Source of the DNA: Bacteroidales bacterium UBA6401
GTDB taxonomy: Bacteria; Bacteroidota; Bacteroidia; Bacteroidales; UBA932
Assembly (NCBI GenBank): GCA_002438635.1
Contig: DJPX01000033.1
Coordinates: 26,217 to 90,216, forward strand
Length of the DNA stretch: 64,000 bases
Direction: 5' to 3'
Under the pieces are notes generated by a model. It ran no database searches. It was not told where the DNA came from and saw only the letters and a program-made list of their open reading frames with translations. Below are positions 44,523-52,929 of the stretch, in pieces. The position numbers and the translations under genes were made by a program. Position 1 is the stretch's first letter, and each line of letters begins with the position of its first letter.

Positions 44523-45119
44523 ATGAAAATTACGAGTGCAACATTTGCTGGAAGCAGTACTAGAGTTGATGGCCGGCCTCAAAGACGATTGCCAGAATTT
44601 GCTTTTATCGGAAGAAGTAATGTAGGTAAATCCAGTCTTATTAATATGCTTTGTAATAACGGGAAGCTTGCTATGACTTCTTCTACTCCCGGCAAAACCA
44701 AACTTGTAAATCACTTTTTGATAAATGACAAGTGGTATCTTGTGGATTTGCCCGGATATGGTTATGCTAAACTTTCACGCCAAGGGCGCGAGGAGTTGAA
44801 TGCGGTTATAGGAGACTATATAAAAAATAGTGAAGAACTGATCAGTCTCTTTGTTCTTATTGACTCAAGGCATGATATAGGAAAGACTGATATGGATTTT
44901 ATTCGTTTTTTAGGAGAGAGCGGTGTGCCTTTTTCCATTATATTTACAAAGTCGGACAAGGTCGGGACAAATGTGCTAAAGTCTCAAATAGAAAGAGATA
45001 GTGATATTTTAAGTGAGGAGTGGGAGGTGCTTCCTGAGATGTTCGTCAGTTCTTCTCAGAACGCGAGAGGCCGCACAGAGATATTGGATCATATAGAGAA
45101 AATATTGAATAGTTTATAA
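44523..45119 (+). CDS. engB: Ribosome biogenesis GTPase EngB (YihA)
   Basis: A 198-residue small GTPase needed for large-subunit assembly. G motifs are GRSNVGKSS (G1), SSTPGKTK (G2), DLPGYGYAK (G3) and TKSDK (G4). The ATG at 44523 is preferred over an in-frame TTG at 44511 just after the promoter box. It heads a six-gene run that also holds a second ribosome GTPase (der) and an Hsp15-like RNA-binding protein, a ribosome-assembly theme. Confidence 0.95.
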   Translation: MKITSATFAGSSTRVDGRPQRRLPEFAFIGRSNVGKSSLINMLCNNGKLAMTSSTPGKTKLVNHFLINDKWYLVDLPGYGYAKLSRQGREELNAVIGDYIKNSEELISLFVLIDSRHDIGKTDMDFIRFLGESGVPFSIIFTKSDKVGTNVLKSQIERDSDILSEEWEVLPEMFVSSSQNARGRTEILDHIEKILNSL

Positions 45120-45123
45120 TTAT

Positions 45124-46095
45124 ATGTTACACAGCCATAGGATGGAATTATTTGCCTGTCGAGCATCGAGAGATTTCGCAGGAAAGGTGATTGAGGAGTT
45201 GAATGTGATACGCAATAGCGATGAACCAGAGCAAAAGCTCGGCGCGCTTACCGTTACACAATTCAGTGATGGTGAGTTTCAACCACAGTATGAAGATAGT
45301 GTTAGAGGAGCAAGTGTGTATATCGTGCAATCCACGATCCCTTCGGCCGATAACCTCATGGAATTACTGTTAGCAATAGATGCTGCTAAAAGGGCATCGG
45401 CCGATTCAGTAGTAGCGGTTATTCCGTACTTCGGATGGGCCCGTCAGGATAGAAAGGATCGTCCTCGAGTGGCGATTGGTGCTAAACTTGTGGCTAACTT
45501 ATTGAGGGCTGCTGGTGCTGACAGGGTTATGACTTGCGAGTTGCATGCGGAGCAGATACAAGGCTTTTTTGATATACCTGTGGACCACGTGTATAGTATA
45601 GGAGTGTTCTTGCCTCTTATTAAGAATTTGAATTTAGAGAATCTTTCTATTGCCGCTCCAGATATGGGAGGTGCTAAAAAGGCCAATAATTATGCGCGTT
45701 CGCTGGGAGTTCCTACTATAATTTGCCATAAAACCAGGGCCAAGGCCAATGTTGTCTCGAGTATAACTGCGATTGGTGAGGTGGAGGGCCGCGACATTGT
45801 CATCATAGATGATATGATAGATACGGCAGGAACGCTTTGCAAGGCAGCGGATGTTCTTATGGAAATGGGGGCCAACAGTGTTAGGGCCTGTGCAACTCAC
45901 GGAGTACTCAGTGGTGGAGCCATAGAGCGTATACATAATTCTAAGCTGAATGAGGTATACATAAGCGATACCATTCCTCATCCGGAATTGGCCAATGATC
46001 CAAAGATAAGGATAGTGTCTTTAGCTCCACTTTTTGCTTCCATAATACACAAAGTATATAATTACGAGTCAATTAGTATCGTATTTGAAGGATAG
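45124..46095 (+). CDS. prs: Ribose-phosphate pyrophosphokinase
   Basis: A 323-residue PRPP synthetase that makes phosphoribosyl pyrophosphate from ribose-5-phosphate and ATP. The family motifs are DGEFQPQYEDSVRG, the flexible-loop RQDRKDRPRVAIGAKLVANLL, CELHAEQIQGFF (metal/ATP His), MGGAKKANNYA and the PRPP-binding VIIDDMIDTAGT. The ATG at 45124 gives six extra residues over a second ATG at 45142 (MELFACRA), which is closer to where homologues begin; either is possible. Four bases separate it from engB. Confidence 0.95.
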   Translation: MLHSHRMELFACRASRDFAGKVIEELNVIRNSDEPEQKLGALTVTQFSDGEFQPQYEDSVRGASVYIVQSTIPSADNLMELLLAIDAAKRASADSVVAVIPYFGWARQDRKDRPRVAIGAKLVANLLRAAGADRVMTCELHAEQIQGFFDIPVDHVYSIGVFLPLIKNLNLENLSIAAPDMGGAKKANNYARSLGVPTIICHKTRAKANVVSSITAIGEVEGRDIVIIDDMIDTAGTLCKAADVLMEMGANSVRACATHGVLSGGAIERIHNSKLNEVYISDTIPHPELANDPKIRIVSLAPLFASIIHKVYNYESISIVFEG

Positions 46096-46097
46096 TT

Positions 46098-46337
46098 ATG
46101 GAGACATTTATAGCTGCGGCAATAGTCCTGGTGGTCGGTGTGGCTTTGATGTGCGTGTTTATGTTGAAAAAGGATGGAGAATTTCCTAAATTCGATGTGG
46201 GCTCGAACGAGAAGATGCGTAACATTGGCATTAGATGCTTTAAGGATGAGGATGCTGAGCTTCATGGTAAAAAATGTAAGGGGGATTACACAGAAGCTTG
46301 TCGTGAGTGTGCCCTTTTCGAAAAAGAATCTAAATGA
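46098..46337 (+). CDS. Small single-pass membrane protein with a cysteine-rich tail
   Basis: A 79-residue protein: one N-terminal membrane helix (about residues 4-23), then a soluble tail with FPKFDVGSNEKMRNIGIRCF and four cysteines, two of them as CREC near the end. The phrase FPxxxVGxNxxMRxxGIxC matches a small Bacteroidetes protein family of unknown function that I recall. The extra cysteines here could bind a metal. It starts two bases after prs and is followed by a perfect 7-bp hairpin and then der. It is likely real, given its position and codon structure. Confidence 0.7.
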   Translation: METFIAAAIVLVVGVALMCVFMLKKDGEFPKFDVGSNEKMRNIGIRCFKDEDAELHGKKCKGDYTEACRECALFEKESK

Positions 46338-46342
46338 CAGGT

Positions 46343-46360
46343 GTTTCGTGAATACGAAAC
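46343..46360 (+). repeat. Intergenic hairpin between the small membrane protein and der
   Basis: GTTTCGT, a GAAT loop and ACGAAAC form a perfect 7-bp stem in the 39-base gap. No T-tract follows, so it may be a processing or stability element and not a terminator. Confidence 0.5.
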
Positions 46361-46376
46361 TTAAGTTGATGTATAT

Positions 46377-47684
46377 ATGAGTTTAGTTGCTATTGTAGGT
46401 CGTCCTAATGTGGGCAAATCCACTCTGTTTAATCGTCTGGTAGGAATGCGCCAGGCGATAGTCGATGATATTTCGGGTGTTACACGTGATCGTCATTATG
46501 GACGATGCGAATGGTGTGGACGCGAATTTTCAGTAGTGGATACGGGTGGATATACTACGAATTCGGACGATGTTTTCGAGGCTGCTATACGTGAGCAAGT
46601 GCAAATAGCAATTAATGAAGCTGATGTAATACTTTTTATGGTAGAGGCATCGACGGGAGTAACTGATTATGACTCCGAGATAGCAGATGTGCTCCGCCGC
46701 AGTAAGAAACCTGTCGTTTTGTGTGTTAATAAAGTTGATAGCGGAGATAAGATGTTCGATGCTTATCAATTCTATTCTCTGGGTCTAGGTGAGATTTGGC
46801 CGGTTTCCGCTGCTAATGGTTCTGGCACCGGTGATCTTCTTGATGAGATTTGTAAAGTTCTTCCGCAGGAAGATAACGCCCCTGACCCATTTTCGGGCTT
46901 GCCTCGTATAGCTATAGTGGGAAAACCTAATGTGGGCAAATCATCTATTACCAATGCCCTGCTCGGAACGGAAAGGAATATAGTAACTCCTGTGGCCGGG
47001 ACCACCCGTGATTCCATAGAAACCTATTATAATAAATTCGGACACGAATTCATGCTTGTGGACACAGCCGGAATACGTCGTAAGACTAAAGTCCACGAGG
47101 ATTTGGAATTTTATTCGGTGATGCGTTCCATTAGAGCTATTGAACATTCGGATGTGTGCGTGTTGATGATAGATGCCACTACAGGTATGGAAGCCCAGGA
47201 TATGAACATATTCAACCTGATAATAAAGAATAGAAAGGGTGTGGTCTTAGTGGTAAATAAGTGGGATTTGTTCATAAAGGATAGCAACACGCTGAAAACT
47301 TATGAAAAATCGCTGCGTGACAGGATTGCCCCTTTTACCGATGTGCCTATAATCTTCACTTCTGTGCTTAAGATGCAGCGCATTCAAGATGTTTTAGATG
47401 CACTTGCACGCGTGTATGATAATTATTCTCGCAAGATCCCAACGGCACGACTTAACGAGGTCTTGCTTCCGTTGATAGAAGAAACTCCACCTCCGAGCAC
47501 AAAAGGGAAATATGTTAAGATTAAATATATTACTCAACTTCCTACACATTTCCCTGCCTTTGCTTTTTTCTGTAATCTGCCTCAATACATAAAAGAACCT
47601 TACAAACGTTTTTTGGAAAACAAGTTGCGTGAGAATTTCGAGTTAACGGGATGTCCTATACAGATTTTCTGTAGACAAAAATGA
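46377..47684 (+). CDS. der: Ribosome biogenesis GTPase Der (EngA)
   Basis: A 435-residue tandem GTPase essential for 50S assembly. The first G domain has [18 protein letters not shown] and NKVD; the second has [20 protein letters not shown] and NKWD. A KH-like C-terminal domain (about residues 350-435) ends in the family-typical sequence PIQIFCRQK. The stop overlaps the hslR-like gene by four bases. Length and motifs are standard. Confidence 0.97.
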   Translation: MSLVAIVGRPNVGKSTLFNRLVGMRQAIVDDISGVTRDRHYGRCEWCGREFSVVDTGGYTTNSDDVFEAAIREQVQIAINEADVILFMVEASTGVTDYDSEIADVLRRSKKPVVLCVNKVDSGDKMFDAYQFYSLGLGEIWPVSAANGSGTGDLLDEICKVLPQEDNAPDPFSGLPRIAIVGKPNVGKSSITNALLGTERNIVTPVAGTTRDSIETYYNKFGHEFMLVDTAGIRRKTKVHEDLEFYSVMRSIRAIEHSDVCVLMIDATTGMEAQDMNIFNLIIKNRKGVVLVVNKWDLFIKDSNTLKTYEKSLRDRIAPFTDVPIIFTSVLKMQRIQDVLDALARVYDNYSRKIPTARLNEVLLPLIEETPPPSTKGKYVKIKYITQLPTHFPAFAFFCNLPQYIKEPYKRFLENKLRENFELTGCPIQIFCRQK

Positions 47685-48064
47685 CACGTATAGATAAATA
47701 TCTCTGGGCGATCAGAGTTTTTAAGACCCGCAGCGAGGCTACCGATGCCTGCAATGGTGGAAAAGTTAAAGTAGGAGGTCAGAATTGTAAGCCTTCTCGT
47801 CCCATTAGGATAGGAGAGGTGATAGAAATCAGAAAGGGCCCTGCTTTGTTTTCGTATAGGGTTTTGCAGGGTCTTGAATCTAGAGTAGGGGCTTCTCTCG
47901 TAGGACAATATGCTGAGAATTTGACACCGGATAGTGAACTCAATCGTTTACATGCTCCACTTGAAACTATTTTTATTAAGCGAGATAGAGGAAGTGGACG
48001 TCCGACGAAAAAGGAAAGGAGGGTTTTGGACTTTTTGATGGATAGCCTTGAAGATGAGGACTGA
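47681..48064 (+). CDS. RNA-binding S4 domain protein, Hsp15/HslR-like
   Basis: A 127-residue basic protein with an N-terminal S4 domain ([29 protein letters not shown]). The C-terminal part carries the [15 protein letters not shown] stretch typical of Hsp15, which binds stalled 50S subunits carrying peptidyl-tRNA. Its ATG overlaps der by four bases, fitting a ribosome-quality-control role. Confidence 0.9.
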   Translation: MTRIDKYLWAIRVFKTRSEATDACNGGKVKVGGQNCKPSRPIRIGEVIEIRKGPALFSYRVLQGLESRVGASLVGQYAENLTPDSELNRLHAPLETIFIKRDRGSGRPTKKERRVLDFLMDSLEDED

Positions 48065-48088
48065 TAACTGTTTCTAAAATATATCATT

Positions 48089-48667
48089 ATGAAAGGTTTG
48101 AATATATTTCTTGCCGATGGCTTCGAGGACATCGAAGCTTTGGCTGTGTGTGATGTACTTAGACGCTCAGGTCTGGAAGTTAATTTAGTGTCTATAACAG
48201 ATAGTTTAAATGTTTGTTCTTCTCATGGAGTGATGGTCCTTTCCGATAAGAAATGGGAGGATTGTAATTTTACTCTTAACTACTTAAGTGAAAGAGATGT
48301 AATGATTTTCCCTGGAGGTATGCCAGGAGCTCGGACTCTTTCAAACGATGCATCACTAATCTCACATTTGCAGGAGCATTACGCGCAGGGAGGTGCGGTA
48401 GCTGCTATCTGTGCTGCACCTGGTCTGGTTTTATCACAGCTTAACGATATAAAGGGTAAATATATGACCTGTTTTGATGGTTTTGAAACAGGTATAATAT
48501 CCGCAGGGGGAATTTTCGTTAGGAGAGCAGCAGTGCGTGATGGCCGTATAGTCACTGGAAGAAGTGCCGGATATGCTGTCGAATTTGGCTTAACCATTCT
48601 AAAAATGGTGTTGGGCGAAGATGCATCCAAGAAGGTGCAAGATGCGATGCTATTAAAAGTGGAATAA
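48089..48667 (+). CDS. DJ-1/PfpI family protein
   Basis: A 192-residue class I glutamine-amidotransferase-like fold. The nucleophile elbow is VAAICAAPGLVLSQL with the reactive Cys near residue 111; the FLADGFEDIEALAVCDVLRR N-terminus places an acidic Glu near it, as in DJ-1/YajL. Reported roles in the family include protein and nucleotide deglycation, chaperone activity and thiol stress sensing. It follows the hslR-like gene by 24 bases and is the last gene of the run; the next gene, rubrerythrin, is also linked to oxidative stress but has its own promoter. Confidence 0.9.
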   Translation: MKGLNIFLADGFEDIEALAVCDVLRRSGLEVNLVSITDSLNVCSSHGVMVLSDKKWEDCNFTLNYLSERDVMIFPGGMPGARTLSNDASLISHLQEHYAQGGAVAAICAAPGLVLSQLNDIKGKYMTCFDGFETGIISAGGIFVRRAAVRDGRIVTGRSAGYAVEFGLTILKMVLGEDASKKVQDAMLLKVE

Positions 48668-48717
48668 GAATTTGCACACAAAAGAGAGTTTTTTCTTGTA
48701 GGAAGAAAAATAATTCA

Positions 48718-48725
48718 TATATTTG
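48718..48725 (+). promoter_or_regulatory. -7 box TATATTTG for rubrerythrin
   Basis: Exact match, followed by an 86-base leader before the ATG at 48812, one of the longest leaders in the window. Confidence 0.7.
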
Positions 48726-48811
48726 CAATTTAGAATTATTATAAATTGCAAGCGACTGGAGTCTTGTACTTTTAAGGTATGGACAAGGTCGTTTCTAAAA
48801 TGTAAAACGAT

Positions 48812-49357
48812 ATGAAAAAGAAATTTAGATGTTTAGTATGCGGCTATGTATATGAAGGAGAGGTCCCTCCTGTAGAGTGTCCGCAGTGTCATGCAAAGAA
48901 CAAATTTGTGGAGATTACTTCAGAAGAGTCCGGATGGGCTTGTGAGCATCATCTTGGCGATGGCCGTGTAGAGGATGCTGAAATTATGCAGGGCCTTCAC
49001 GATAATTTCCATGGTGAATGCACGGAAGTGGGGATGTACTTGGCGATGAGCCGTCAAGCAGAAAGGGAAGGATATCCGGAGGTAGCAGAGGCGTTCAAAC
49101 GTTATGCTTTTGAAGAGGCAGAACATGCTGCCAAATTTGCAGAATTGCTAGGAGAGATAGTGTGGGATACGAAAACCAATCTCGAAAAGCGTGCTGCTGC
49201 CGAAGGTGGTGCTTGCGAAGGTAAATTGGCATTGGCCACTCGCGCAAAGCAGCTTGGATATGACGCGATTCACGATACAGTACATGAGATGGCTAAGGAT
49301 GAAGCTCGGCACGGAGCCGGCTTCCAAGGTCTTCTGAAACGGATTTTCGGTAAGTAA
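48812..49357 (+). CDS. Reverse-type rubrerythrin (N-terminal rubredoxin domain)
   Basis: A 181-residue non-haem iron peroxidase. The rubredoxin-like Fe(SCys)4 domain comes first ([10 protein letters not shown], then CPQCHAK), followed by a ferritin-like di-iron domain with Glu/His ligands in [24 protein letters not shown] and [10 protein letters not shown]. Classical rubrerythrin has the opposite order. Such reverse rubrerythrins reduce hydrogen peroxide in strict anaerobes using NADH-linked electron carriers. It is monocistronic: own promoter upstream and a strong terminator downstream. Its presence fits an anaerobe. Confidence 0.93.
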   Translation: MKKKFRCLVCGYVYEGEVPPVECPQCHAKNKFVEITSEESGWACEHHLGDGRVEDAEIMQGLHDNFHGECTEVGMYLAMSRQAEREGYPEVAEAFKRYAFEEAEHAAKFAELLGEIVWDTKTNLEKRAAAEGGACEGKLALATRAKQLGYDAIHDTVHEMAKDEARHGAGFQGLLKRIFGK

Positions 49358-49364
49358 TCTAAGT

Positions 49365-49407
49365 TCCCTCGCTGAATGCAAAATTGTGAAAGCGGGGGAT
49401 TTTTTTT
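49365..49407 (+). terminator. Rho-independent terminator of the rubrerythrin gene
   Basis: TCCCTCGCT and AGCGGGGGA form a nine-pair stem (one G-U) around a 17-base loop and are followed by eight T. The last T of the tract is the first base of the next promoter's TATATTTG. Confidence 0.85.
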
Positions 49408-49414
49408 ATATTTG
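49407..49414 (+). promoter_or_regulatory. -7 box TATATTTG for the DUF4290-ftsK operon
   Basis: Exact match, 27 bases before the ATG at 49442 and directly abutting the rubrerythrin terminator. Confidence 0.7.
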
Positions 49415-49441
49415 CCAGTTACAATGGAAATATAAATAGAG

Positions 49442-50086
49442 ATGGATAATAACATAAAAAGAGTTTACGGGCACAATGTCGTAGAGATGGTTCAGGATCT
49501 TAAAACCATTGAAGATAAGGATAAACGCACCCGTCAAGCGTATGCGATAGTGAAGGTAATGGAGATTTTGAATCCGACTGTTCGTTCGTATGATGAGTAC
49601 GAGCATAAGTTGTGGGATCATCTTTTTATGTTGGCAGACTTCGATCTGGACGTGGATGCGCCTTATCCTATGCCATCAAAAGCCGAGTTTGAAACAAAGC
49701 CTTTAAATATACCTATGAAAGACACTAAAATTCGAGCTTCGCATTATGGCCGTAATATTGAGAAGATTCTGGATCTGCTTGCGAAGGAACCTGATGGGGA
49801 AGAGAAGACTGCATTGATTCGTTCACTGGCCATATATATGAGAACACAATATCTTATATGGAATAAAGATAGCGTGAGTGATGAGACTATATTCTCTGAT
49901 ATAGAAAAACTTTCAGAAGGACGTGTAAAAGTTCCGGAAGGAGTTACACTAGGGAAGTTGGATTCGGGTATGAATCTTTCACGTCCTAGTATTGGTAATC
50001 AAAGTGGTGTAGCTAGAAATAATAACGGCGGGAAGCAGTTCGGAAAGAAGTCAAAGGGTAATTTCCGCAATAACAAGCATAGATGA
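49442..50086 (+). CDS. DUF4290 family protein with basic Asn/Gly/Lys-rich tail
   Basis: A 214-residue cytoplasmic protein. The first 155 or so residues are helical and match DUF4290, a Bacteroidetes family of unknown function (KRVYGHNVVEMV near the start, YGRNIEKILDLL in the middle, AIYMRTQYLIWNKDSV later). The last 35 residues are disordered and basic, full of Asn, Gly, Lys and Arg (NNNGGKQFGKKSKGNFRNN), which suggests nucleic-acid contact. Its stop overlaps the ftsK start (ATGA), so it is made together with the DNA translocase, and a role in chromosome handling or cell division is a reasonable guess. Confidence 0.85.
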   Translation: MDNNIKRVYGHNVVEMVQDLKTIEDKDKRTRQAYAIVKVMEILNPTVRSYDEYEHKLWDHLFMLADFDLDVDAPYPMPSKAEFETKPLNIPMKDTKIRASHYGRNIEKILDLLAKEPDGEEKTALIRSLAIYMRTQYLIWNKDSVSDETIFSDIEKLSEGRVKVPEGVTLGKLDSGMNLSRPSIGNQSGVARNNNGGKQFGKKSKGNFRNNKHR

Positions 50087-52434
50087 AAAAATTAATATCC
50101 CTGACAGAGGAGCAGAAGGAGATAGTTACCAAGGTTATAGGACTGGCGGTGGCTGTCTTCGACGTGTTTACATTTATAGCGCTGATCTCGTATTTGCTGC
50201 ATTGGCAGGCGGATATGAGTGGGGATGTGTTACAGAATGCGGCAGGTTCGATGGGATATGGATACGCCAGGTTTTTAGTAAGCAGGTGCTTTGGACTAGG
50301 TAGTTTCGCTCTTTTAGCGTTTTTTACGGCTTTGAGCATAAAGCTTTTAAAGGATGGATCGAACATTTCGGTTGCATCTTACGCTTTGAAATCTCTGCTG
50401 GGGGCTTTCGTTTTCTCTTTGGTTTTTGCTTATCTCGGAGGATTCTGGGGTTTGGAATTCGCTTTCGGGGGTGGACTAGGTGGCGATTGTGGTAGGTTTG
50501 TATGCGCATGGTTTATAGGCAAGGTAGGCATTATTGTGAGCGGTTTGATAATGGGTTTGCTGGTAGTTGTTTTCTTGATTTTTGTAAGCAGCGGATTTGC
50601 CCATTGGCTCGGAAGCATAGGAAAGCGTAAGGAAAAACCTGTTTCATCGCAGCAGACATCGCAAGAAGATGAAAATGTTGAGAAAGAAGAATTGCCAGAA
50701 GTCCCTCAAGAAGTAGAACCGCTCGCAGAATCTGCGCCTTTGGAACTAAATGAGCCACAGCATATTGCGACACAGGAAGTAAAATCGGAAGGTGATTATC
50801 CGGAGATAAAGGTAGTAGAGGGTCAGGAACTTGACACTGATGTTGTAAAACCTTTGCCTCGTATAGATAACCGATTGGATATACAGTTCGGTGGATTGCC
50901 TAATTACAAATTTTTCCCGTTAGACTTTTTGGATACTTATGAAAAAGGTCAGTTCAAAATTTCTCCGGATGAGTTAGAGAGAAATAAGAACAAGATCTGT
51001 ATGACATTGCGTAACTATAAGATAGAAGTTTCTAATGTCACGGCAGTAGTTGGGCCAACGGTAACTTTGTATAAGATAAACCTGGGTGTAGGGTCTAAGA
51101 TAGCTCAAGTGAAGAACCTTCAGGAAGATATTGCTATGTCGCTTAATGCTAAGGGAGTGCGCGTTTTCAACCTTCCAGATGCAGTAGGTATAGAGGTAGC
51201 TAATGATAGGGCTAGCATAGTTCCGCTTCGCGGATTATTAAATAGCGACGAGTATAAGTCTAAAAGAGATAAATACGAACTCCCTATAGCGATAGGAGTT
51301 ACCGTTACTCAGCAGGTCAAGGTGGTGGATTTGACCCAGGCTCCTCATCTTTTGGTGGCCGGAGCTACGCAACAGGGTAAGTCCGTATGCTTAAATGTTA
51401 TAATAACGTCTCTTCTTTATGGTAAACATCCTTCTGAGTTGAAGTTTGTGTTTATAGACCCGAAGATGGTGGAATTCTCGGCGTATTCGTCTTTAATCAA
51501 GCATTATTTAGCTGTCTTGCCAGATGCCGACGATGAAGACTCGGAACGTAATCGAGCTATTGTGAAGAATGCCAAGGATGCTGAAAAGGTGTTACGCTCT
51601 TTATGTAAAGAGATGGATGATAGATATGAATTGCTTTCTAAGGCTGGAATAAACAAGATCACTCTTTATAACGAGAAATTTAGGGACAGAAAGCTTAATC
51701 CGGAAAAAGGTCACAGGTATTTACCTTATCTTGTGGTGGTTGTAGATGAATATGCGGATTTGACTCTTGTATCTGGTGGCTCTCCAGAGGAAAAGTCGAA
51801 TAGTAGAAGTATTACGAATTGCATTATAAGATTGGCCCAGAAAGGTCGTGCTGCCGGAATTCACGTTATATTGGCAACACAGCGTCCGTCAGTCGATGTT
51901 GTCTCTGGTATAATCAAGAGTAATTTCCCTATGCGTATCGCGTTCAGGACATCTTCAAGGCAGGATTCTATGACTATAATCGATGCTCCTGGCGCGGAAA
52001 AGCTTATAGGACGGGGCGACATGCTTTTTTCAGGAGGGCTGGAAACTGAACGTATTCAATGTGGCTTGATAGAAAGTGAGGAAGTTAATCGAATAACGGC
52101 TTTCATAGAGGGTGAGACTAAATATGGACAATGCTATAACACACCATATTATCTTCCTGAACCTCCTGCAGATAAGAATTCCGGAAGTGTGGATGGTGTG
52201 GATGCTTCAGATCTTGATGAGAGATTCGAAGAGGCTGCAAAACTAGTCGTAAGTACACAGAATGCCTCTACATCTTATCTTCAAACACGTATGGGTATGG
52301 GCTTTGCTAAATCTGCCAGAGTGATGAACCAACTCGAAGCTGCAGGTATAGTAAGTCCGCAAGACGGCTCTAAAAAGCGTCAAGTGCTAGTGGCTAGCCT
52401 TGAGGATTTGGATAATATACTAAACACATTATAA
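50083..52434 (+). CDS. ftsK: DNA translocase FtsK/SpoIIIE
   Basis: A 783-residue translocase. Four membrane helices occupy about residues 20-180, followed by an acidic Glu/Pro linker (about 185-265). The motor has an alpha-beta part and the RecA-like domain with Walker A AGATQQGKSVCLNV and Walker B LVVVVDEYADL. The C-terminal gamma winged helix (STSYLQTRMGMGFAKSARVMNQLEAAGIV) recognises polar KOPS-type sequences in the family. FtsK pumps chromosome dimers and termini during division. It overlaps the DUF4290 gene and is followed by a LolA-like gene. Confidence 0.95.
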   Translation: MKKLISLTEEQKEIVTKVIGLAVAVFDVFTFIALISYLLHWQADMSGDVLQNAAGSMGYGYARFLVSRCFGLGSFALLAFFTALSIKLLKDGSNISVASYALKSLLGAFVFSLVFAYLGGFWGLEFAFGGGLGGDCGRFVCAWFIGKVGIIVSGLIMGLLVVVFLIFVSSGFAHWLGSIGKRKEKPVSSQQTSQEDENVEKEELPEVPQEVEPLAESAPLELNEPQHIATQEVKSEGDYPEIKVVEGQELDTDVVKPLPRIDNRLDIQFGGLPNYKFFPLDFLDTYEKGQFKISPDELERNKNKICMTLRNYKIEVSNVTAVVGPTVTLYKINLGVGSKIAQVKNLQEDIAMSLNAKGVRVFNLPDAVGIEVANDRASIVPLRGLLNSDEYKSKRDKYELPIAIGVTVTQQVKVVDLTQAPHLLVAGATQQGKSVCLNVIITSLLYGKHPSELKFVFIDPKMVEFSAYSSLIKHYLAVLPDADDEDSERNRAIVKNAKDAEKVLRSLCKEMDDRYELLSKAGINKITLYNEKFRDRKLNPEKGHRYLPYLVVVVDEYADLTLVSGGSPEEKSNSRSITNCIIRLAQKGRAAGIHVILATQRPSVDVVSGIIKSNFPMRIAFRTSSRQDSMTIIDAPGAEKLIGRGDMLFSGGLETERIQCGLIESEEVNRITAFIEGETKYGQCYNTPYYLPEPPADKNSGSVDGVDASDLDERFEEAAKLVVSTQNASTSYLQTRMGMGFAKSARVMNQLEAAGIVSPQDGSKKRQVLVASLEDLDNILNTL

Positions 52435-52437
52435 CAC

Positions 52438-52929
52438 ATGCATAAACTTTCCCTTTTTGTGGCTTTGATACTGATGGGAACTTTGCTCTGCGCGCAAGAT
52501 CTAAAAAAGAGCCTATCGGATGATATACAGAAGTATAGACTAAGCTTTAATTATGAATATGTAATTACCGGCATTCAAGATGTATCAGTTAGTGGGACGG
52601 CTGTAGTTCAAAAGGACTGTTTTAGAATAGAAGGTGCCGGGCTTCTTATCCTTTGTGATGCTGAAAATGTATGGACACTAGATTTAGAAGGGAAGGAAGC
52701 TTATGTAGAAACAGCCGGCCCTATGGACTATGCTGATTATATATCAGATATCCAATGGGAGGGGAATGACCTTGTGGGTACTGCCAATGAACCGACCAGC
52801 GGAGCCATCATCGATTTCCGTTTATATAATATAGTAAAAAGTCCGTCAAGCGGAGATTTGTCGCTTTTTACGCCTTCGTCAGAATTATTTGAAGATAGTT
52901 CAGACTGGATTATAACAGATCTAAGGTAA
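52438..52929 (+). CDS. LolA-like outer-membrane lipoprotein carrier
   Basis: A 163-residue exported protein (signal peptide MHKLSLFVALILMGTLLCAQ). The following beta-rich sequence (YRLSFNYEYVITGIQDVSVSGTAVVQ, FRIEGAGLLILCDAENVWTLD, KEAYVET) fits the LolA/LolB half-barrel used to carry lipoproteins across the periplasm. It is shorter than usual LolA (about 180-220), and the C-terminal half is less convincing. The position right after ftsK is the usual one for the LolA-like gene in Bacteroidetes. Its last 20 bases overlap the convergent addA-like gene. Confidence 0.72.
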   Translation: MHKLSLFVALILMGTLLCAQDLKKSLSDDIQKYRLSFNYEYVITGIQDVSVSGTAVVQKDCFRIEGAGLLILCDAENVWTLDLEGKEAYVETAGPMDYADYISDIQWEGNDLVGTANEPTSGAIIDFRLYNIVKSPSSGDLSLFTPSSELFEDSSDWIITDLR

